Of a stretch of DNA of 64,000 nucleotides, positions 55,666 through 64,000 are shown piece after piece (the first letter of the stretch is position 1; every line of letters starts with the position of its first letter). Source of the stretch: Paenibacillus tianjinensis (GTDB lineage: Bacteria > Bacillota > Bacilli > Paenibacillales > Paenibacillaceae); assembly GCF_017086365.1 (NCBI RefSeq), contig NZ_CP070969.1:1488001-1552000 (forward strand), written 5' to 3'. The position numbers were made by a program, and so were the translations under genes. The notes beneath the pieces are model-generated. The model was not told where the DNA came from. It was given only the letters and a program-made list of their open reading frames with translations, and did no database searches.

Positions 55666-57548
55666 GTACGCCCAGCATGGGCGTCATCTCTAGGGTGAAA
55701 GTCCCGAGCGGGGGCTGGCAAGCGCCTACCGTTAGCCAAGGGCAAGGGTGTCCACCGTGAGGCGGAATCTGAAGGAAGCCGGAGGCAAAAGCACGACCTG
55801 AGGTACACGAATCCAATTTGAGGCGGTTGCAGCCGGATGAGTCACCTATACATGACAAAATCCAGAGCTGCCAAGGGCTGCAGCCGTAAACTTGGGCAGG
55901 TGCGGGCGGAAAGATGACGTTCTTATCTGGGGAGGCCTGCCGGAGGGGCAAGGAAAAAAAAAACTTGTAACCGTAGCCGAGAGGCTGCGCTGAACCGGCA
56001 GGAGTCAGCAGAGGCCATAGTACGTAAACTGCTGCAGCGTTTACGGAAGGGCTGAACCGAAAGGAGAGAGGAAACCGATGCGTTCGCATGAAGTGCAAAG
56101 ACAGCAGAATATCTCGCAAGAGAGCTTACGGCAAAGAGAAGCGGTGAAGCCGCCAGGGTATGCCGGAGCGCCGAGTTCTTCGTCGGCACAAATCGCCCCT
56201 TCCTCTCGCGAAGCAGAGAGCAACTTGCTGGAGCGAATGCTCGAAGGAGACAACCTTCGGCTCGCGTATAAACGAGTGGTACAAAACGGAGGAGCGCCCG
56301 GTGTGGACAATGTAACGGTAGCGAATCTACAAGCTTATTTGAAAACACATTGGGAATCGGTGAAAGCCGAACTTCTAGCGGGGGCTTACAGACCTGCGTC
56401 AGTCAAACGGGTGGAAATCCCCAAACCCGGAGGCGGTGTAAGGCTACTAGGCATCCCAACCGTTATGGACCGTTTTCTCCAGCAGGCGCTTCTACAAGTC
56501 ATGAACCCGATCTTTGACGCAGAGTTCTCCTGGTATAGCTATGGCTTTCGACCGGGGAAAAGTGCACATGACGCCGTGAAACAAGCGCAAAGATATATCC
56601 AAAGTGGCCTCCGGTGGGTCATAGACCTCGATCTGGAGAAATTCTTTGACCGGATAAACCACGACATGCTGATGGCAAGAGTGGCGCGGAAAGTGACAGA
56701 CAAAAGAGTACTGATCCTGATTCGTGCATATCTGAACGCCGGAGTTATGGTGAACGGAAAGCTGGAACGTAGCCGGGAAGGAACGCCCCAAGGCGGTCCG
56801 CTCAGTCCGCTTTTGGCAAACATTCTACTGGATGATCTGGATAAGGAATTGACCGGACGCGGGCTGCGTTTTGTACGCTATGCAGACGACTGTAATATCT
56901 TTGTGGCGAGCAAACGAGCGGGCGAACGGGTCATGGAATCGGTTAGCCGATTTGTAGAAGGAAAGCTGAAACTGAAAGTGAACCGGGATAAAAGTGCGGT
57001 AGCAAGGCCGTGGCACCGAAAGTTCTTAGGATTCAGTTTCCTGAGCCAGAAACAGGCGACGATTCGATTAGCTCCAAAAACAATCTCGCGATTCAAGGAA
57101 AGAATACGTGAACTAACGAATCGAACGTGGTCTATTTCCATGGAAGAGCGAATTCGCCAAGTGAACCGGTATGTGATGGGATGGCTTGGCTATTTCCATC
57201 TGGCGTCGGCGAAGAAACACCTCCAAACGCTGGACCAGTGGATTCGGAGAAGGCTGCGAATGTGCCTGTGGAAACAATGGAAACGAGTGCGCACACGGAT
57301 CCGCGAACTCCGGGCGCTTGGGGTGCCTGAGTGGGCCTGTTTCACGATGGCAAACTCACGGCGAGGCGCATGGGAAATGTCCCGGAACACAAATAATGCC
57401 CTTCCCACTTCCTACTGGGAAGGGAAAGGGCTGAAAAGTTTGCTTTCACGTTATTTGGAGCTTTGTTAACCTTTTGGAACCGCCGTATGCGGACCCGCAT
57501 GTACGGTGGTGTGAGAGGACGGGGGCTCGCCGCCCCCTCCTACTCGAT
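55666..57548 (+). mobile_element. Group IIC (bacterial class C) intron with reverse transcriptase
   Basis: The RNA start GTACGCCCAGCATGGGCG, the downstream AGGGTGAAAGTCCCGAG and the 3' region match class C introns. A domain V-like stem lies at about 57478-57513 (CCGCCGTATGCGG pairing with CCGCATGTACGGTGG). Domain VI and the 3' end CTACTCGAT finish near 57548. The reverse transcriptase gene lies inside. Class C introns are known to insert just downstream of rho-independent terminators, and that is the case here. The exact ends are inferred. No second copy is in the window. Confidence 0.85.
56078..57469 (+). CDS. ltrA: Group II intron reverse transcriptase/maturase
   Basis: The ATG has AAAGGAGAGAGG 10 bp upstream. 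The 463-residue protein has reverse transcriptase blocks: RLLGIPTVMDRFLQQALLQV, YGFRPGKSAHDAV, LDLEKFFDRINHD, EGTPQGGPLSPLLANILLDD and the catalytic YADD at 268-271. A maturase domain X follows with VNRYVMGWLGYF. No HNH endonuclease is present, as usual in class C. It promotes splicing of its own intron and its insertion at DNA hairpins. The frame is intact, so the element may be active. The gene is located in domain IV of the intron. Confidence 0.95.
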   Translation: MRSHEVQRQQNISQESLRQREAVKPPGYAGAPSSSSAQIAPSSREAESNLLERMLEGDNLRLAYKRVVQNGGAPGVDNVTVANLQAYLKTHWESVKAELLAGAYRPASVKRVEIPKPGGGVRLLGIPTVMDRFLQQALLQVMNPIFDAEFSWYSYGFRPGKSAHDAVKQAQRYIQSGLRWVIDLDLEKFFDRINHDMLMARVARKVTDKRVLILIRAYLNAGVMVNGKLERSREGTPQGGPLSPLLANILLDDLDKELTGRGLRFVRYADDCNIFVASKRAGERVMESVSRFVEGKLKLKVNRDKSAVARPWHRKFLGFSFLSQKQATIRLAPKTISRFKERIRELTNRTWSISMEERIRQVNRYVMGWLGYFHLASAKKHLQTLDQWIRRRLRMCLWKQWKRVRTRIRELRALGVPEWACFTMANSRRGAWEMSRNTNNALPTSYWEGKGLKSLLSRYLELC

Positions 57549-57597
57549 TGGGGAATCCCAAGCGGTTAAGTTGTTAAGAGAAAGTTATAAATTGTAT

Positions 57598-57626
57598 ATG
57601 ACACACTTCGTTAGATAAGCTATAAT
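57598..57626 (+). promoter_or_regulatory. Sigma-A promoter of the symporter gene
   Basis: ATGACA at 57598-57603 and a perfect TATAAT at 57621-57626 are separated by 17 bp. It lies 50 bp downstream of the intron end, so the symporter is transcribed independently of the intron. Confidence 0.65.
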
Positions 57627-57658
57627 GAGGTCTAAAAAAGAAAATGGGGCGTCGATAC

Positions 57659-59011
57659 ATGAATAAGATTAAAGGTGAACAAAGTCTGCTCTCAGAGAAG
57701 AAGGAGCGTTTTTCTTCCAGCGGCTTTATTTTTGCAGCCATCGGCAGCTCAGTGGGTCTGGGGAATATGTGGAAATTCCCTTACATTACAGGGGAAAATG
57801 GCGGTGCAGCGTTCTTCCTGCTCTTCATTGTCTGTCTGGTGCTGGTCGGCTTGCCGGTGCTGCTCGCTGAGCTTGCCATCGGACGCAGCGGACGCGGAAG
57901 CGCAGCGACTTCGTTTACCCGGGCCGGAGGCGGTAAAGGCTGGAAGGCTGCCGGAATTCTGCAGGTATTAGCTCCGTTTCTAATTCTCTCTTTCTATATT
58001 ATCGTTGCCGGCTGGACACTGAACTACGCACTGATTTCCTTCAATGGGCAGCTGTTCAATAACAGTGACTATGCAGGTGAATTCGGCTCCTTTATTTCCG
58101 GATATGCGCCGATTGTCTGGCAAGGTGTAGCCATGCTAATTACGGCGGGTGTAGTTATCCTCGGGGTATCCGGCGGGATTGAGAAATTCAACAAAGTACT
58201 GATTCCCGGTCTGGTCGTTCTGCTTATTGTGCTCATGATCCGTGCGGTTACTTTGCCGGGCGCCTCCGAAGGTGTATCGTTCTTCCTTAAACCGGACTTC
58301 TCAGTTCTGACTGCGGAATCGGCATTGGTCGCTTTGGGACATGCCTTTTTCTCTTTGTCGCTCGGAATGGGGATTTTGCTAACTTACGGTTCTTATGTGG
58401 ATAAAAGGCAGTCATTGGGAACGGCTGCGTTTGCCATCGGTGGAGGAGATTTACTCTATGCATTAATCGCAGGACTGATTATTTTCCCGACAACGTTCTC
58501 GTTTGGTATTGCCCCCGATCAAGGGCCTTCGCTGATCTTTATCGCGTTGCCGGCCGCTTTCTCGGCCATGCCTTTTGGCGGATTCTTCGGCGGTTTGTTC
58601 TTCATCCTGCTGGCGATTGCAGCCCTGACTTCGGCAGTATCCCTGCTTGAGGTTCCAGTATCCTTCGCGATGGAGCGCTGGAACTGGAGCCGTCAACGTT
58701 CGGTCTGGATTCTGTCACTGGTCTGCTTCCTGCTGGGTATTCCTTCAGCGTTGTCGCTCGGAATGTTCCCTGAGCTTACGTTCGGAGGCAAAGCCCTGTT
58801 TGACTGGATGGATTTCATTACCTCTAATATTATGCTGCCGCTTGGCGGTCTGCTGATTACTGTTTTTGCCGGATATTTCTGGAAAGGGGCAGCGGAAGCC
58901 GCCGGGCTTACGTCGCGCTGGTTCCGCATCTGGCTGTTCATGCTCCGGTACGTTGCGCCGGTGCTGGTGTTCCTGGTGCTGCTCCATACGTCAGGAATAA
59001 TTTCCTTCTAA
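57659..59011 (+). CDS. Neurotransmitter:sodium symporter (NSS) family transporter
   Basis: ATG 57659 is chosen; ATG 57644 in the same frame is possible and the ribosome sites do not settle it. The roughly 450-residue protein has about 11-12 membrane helices. The family signature is SSSGFIFAAIGSSVGLGNMWKFPYITGENGGAAF in helix 1, unwound at GLGN for Na+ and substrate binding. Further NSS motifs are FFSLSLGMGILLTYGSY and FFILLAIAALTSAVSLLEV. Bacterial relatives such as LeuT, MhsT and TnaT import amino acids with sodium. The amino acid cannot be named here. A terminator follows. Confidence 0.93.
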   Translation: MNKIKGEQSLLSEKKERFSSSGFIFAAIGSSVGLGNMWKFPYITGENGGAAFFLLFIVCLVLVGLPVLLAELAIGRSGRGSAATSFTRAGGGKGWKAAGILQVLAPFLILSFYIIVAGWTLNYALISFNGQLFNNSDYAGEFGSFISGYAPIVWQGVAMLITAGVVILGVSGGIEKFNKVLIPGLVVLLIVLMIRAVTLPGASEGVSFFLKPDFSVLTAESALVALGHAFFSLSLGMGILLTYGSYVDKRQSLGTAAFAIGGGDLLYALIAGLIIFPTTFSFGIAPDQGPSLIFIALPAAFSAMPFGGFFGGLFFILLAIAALTSAVSLLEVPVSFAMERWNWSRQRSVWILSLVCFLLGIPSALSLGMFPELTFGGKALFDWMDFITSNIMLPLGGLLITVFAGYFWKGAAEAAGLTSRWFRIWLFMLRYVAPVLVFLVLLHTSGIISF

Positions 59012-59031
59012 TCCACACTCAATCATTAGTA

Positions 59032-59062
59032 AGCCACCGGGATTTGTCCCGGTGGCTTTTTG
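59032..59062 (+). terminator. Rho-independent terminator after symporter gene
   Basis: AGCCACCGGGA and its exact complement form an 11-bp stem with TTTG loop, followed by TTTTTGG. Confidence 0.85.
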
Positions 59063-59151
59063 GTTTCCGCAAACGAAGCACGAAAAATCAAACATCTTGC
59101 TAAAGCATACAAAATATTAAAATTGTTACGTTCTCAATGATTCCGAATTTT

Positions 59152-59178
59152 TGATATATTGAGTTGTAAGGGCTTACA
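59152..59178 (+). promoter_or_regulatory. Extended -10 promoter overlapped by cre-like site, galactanase gene
   Basis: TGATATATT at 59152-59160 is an extended -10. TGTAAGGGCTTACA at 59165-59178 is a perfect palindrome and matches the cre consensus at 13 of 14 positions. The position, over the transcription start, predicts CcpA repression. Confidence 0.6.
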
Positions 59179-59190
59179 TAGAAAGGGTGA

Positions 59191-63129
<3,939 letters not shown>

Positions 63130-63210
63130 GGAAGAGGTTAAAGGTATAGTGGTGCAAGATGCTTTATTTCATAAGTAAGTTATAGTTATATCTAAGGAAC
63201 CGTTTCAGCG

Positions 63211-63251
63211 GAGACTTGTCAGGCCTATAAGCCGGCAGGTCTCTTTCTTTT
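63211..63251 (+). terminator. Rho-independent terminator after galactanase gene
   Basis: GAGACTTGTC pairs with GGCAGGTCTC (wobbles) around a GGCC-rich loop, followed by TTTCTTTT. Confidence 0.65.
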
Positions 63252-63399
63252 GCCTGAAGTGCATAAGTTAGTATTTCATTATTTTTTCATTTTTTATAGC
63301 TATAATATGTCTTAAGGATTTTAATAAAGCCGGACTTCAATGATGGCAGAGGCAAGCGCCACATGAACTACCATTTTTGGAATTAGAAAGCAGGATGTC

Positions 63400-64000
63400 A
63401 TGCACATTTTAGTAGTAGAAGACGACGCCAAGCTTGGCTATATGATTCAGTATAAGCTCATATCGGCAGGACATCGGACGGAATGGGCCCGCAATTCGGA
63501 AGAGGCGGAACAATTTTTTTCCACTGCGGAATTTGATCTGTATATTCTGGACTGGATGCTTCCCGGCAAAACCGGTCTGGAGCTATGCCGGCAGCGGCGG
63601 GTCCTGAATGACAATACGGCCATTCTGATGCTGACTGCACGCGGCGAGATTGAGGATCGCGTCAGCGGACTTCTTACAGGGGCAGACGATTATATGATCA
63701 AGCCCTTTGCTTTCGAAGAATTATTAGCCCGGATTACCTCCCTGGACCGCAGAAAGCAAACCCGGGGATATACCCTAAAGTATGCGGTCAGCGGCCTCCG
63801 GCTGAGTCCGGACACACAGGAGGCAGAACGTGAAGGTGTGCCCTTAACATTGACCAAACGTGAGTTCCAGCTGCTGGAGTTTTTTGCCCGTCATCCGAAT
63901 GTCGTGCTCTCCAGAGAGCGTATTCTCAATTCTGTATGGGGCAGTGAAGCTAATGTGACTCTGAATGCTGTCGATGCCGTCATCAAGCTGTTGCGGAAAA
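63400..64000 (+). CDS. OmpR/PhoB-family response regulator (3' partial)
   Basis: The ATG at 63400 has AAAGCAGG 5 bp upstream. The frame is open to the window end, about 200 residues. The receiver domain has EDD at 7-9, phosphoacceptor Asp51 in YILDWMLPG and Lys in MIKPFAFEELLARI. The winged-helix DNA-binding domain begins near 125, with LTKREFQLLEFFARHPNVVLSRERIL and the recognition helix region VDAVIKLLRK cut by the window end. A partner sensor kinase probably lies downstream. A TATAAT at 63301-63306 may be part of its promoter. Confidence 0.93.
   Translation, partial: MHILVVEDDAKLGYMIQYKLISAGHRTEWARNSEEAEQFFSTAEFDLYILDWMLPGKTGLELCRQRRVLNDNTAILMLTARGEIEDRVSGLLTGADDYMIKPFAFEELLARITSLDRRKQTRGYTLKYAVSGLRLSPDTQEAEREGVPLTLTKREFQLLEFFARHPNVVLSRERILNSVWGSEANVTLNAVDAVIKLLRK

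Noticed and set aside
55661..56119. Minus-strand frame of 152 codons
   Set aside because: It runs across the structured 5' RNA domain of the group II intron and has no protein similarity.

Overview
The window looks like a chromosomal segment of a plant-biomass-degrading Paenibacillus or close relative. The signs are near-balanced base composition, strong Gram-positive ribosome binding sites, sigma-A promoters, YesM/YesN sensor pairs, SLH-anchored exoproteins, CcpA-type cre sites and many GH43 enzymes. This assignment is an inference from gene content; no rRNA or marker gene is present. No tRNA, CRISPR array, prophage or plasmid functions were seen.

Positions 1-17203 are a hemicellulose-utilisation island. 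It holds four GH43 enzymes (the first cut by the window edge), a type-B carboxylesterase overlapping a CE1-like esterase, a GH27 alpha-galactosidase with a small Cys-pair protein, and a GH16-like protein. Two AraC regulators and a LplABC/YtcPQ-type oligosaccharide ABC importer (lipoprotein plus two permeases, no ATPase) complete it. Enzymes with no signal peptide suggest that imported oligosaccharides are trimmed inside the cell.

Positions 17221-27620 are a sugar-sensing and uptake unit. A RbsB-like lipoprotein, a YesN response regulator and a YesM kinase form an overlapping operon. It is divergent from a YtfQRT-YjfF-type importer that is followed by a second, paralogous binding lipoprotein. 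The arrangement resembles AraPST/AraEGH of Geobacillus.

Positions 27764-33558 hold an NAD(P)-binding epimerase-like gene under a strong palindromic operator, a decayed DHA2 MFS gene, a YczE-like membrane protein and a HesB-like protein. A TetR, MFS and SnoaL-like cluster follows, with two near-identical operators. Positions 33559-41580 hold a CE2-like esterase, a frameshifted PAS kinase, a fifth GH43 divergent from an ArsR-type regulator, a PadR/DUF2812 pair and a DUF3829 lipoprotein.

Positions 41884-50341 are a signalling cluster. It has a REC-histidine kinase, a giant soluble hybrid kinase of about 1902 residues with ten tandem 92-residue HAMP-type repeats, GAF, kinase and three receiver domains, and a third kinase. 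No DNA-binding regulator lies beside them. Next come an SLH-anchored M14 peptidase and a degenerate HD-GYP protein. A group IIC intron sits right behind a transcription terminator at 55666. The window ends with an NSS-type sodium symporter, a secreted SLH-anchored GH53 endo-galactanase and the start of an OmpR-family regulator.

The best candidates for under-described biology are the poly-HAMP kinase cluster, the sugar sensor/transporter unit with duplicated binding proteins, the degenerate HD-GYP protein, the GH16-like protein with a changed catalytic motif, and the two operator systems at 27764 and at 32025/33260.
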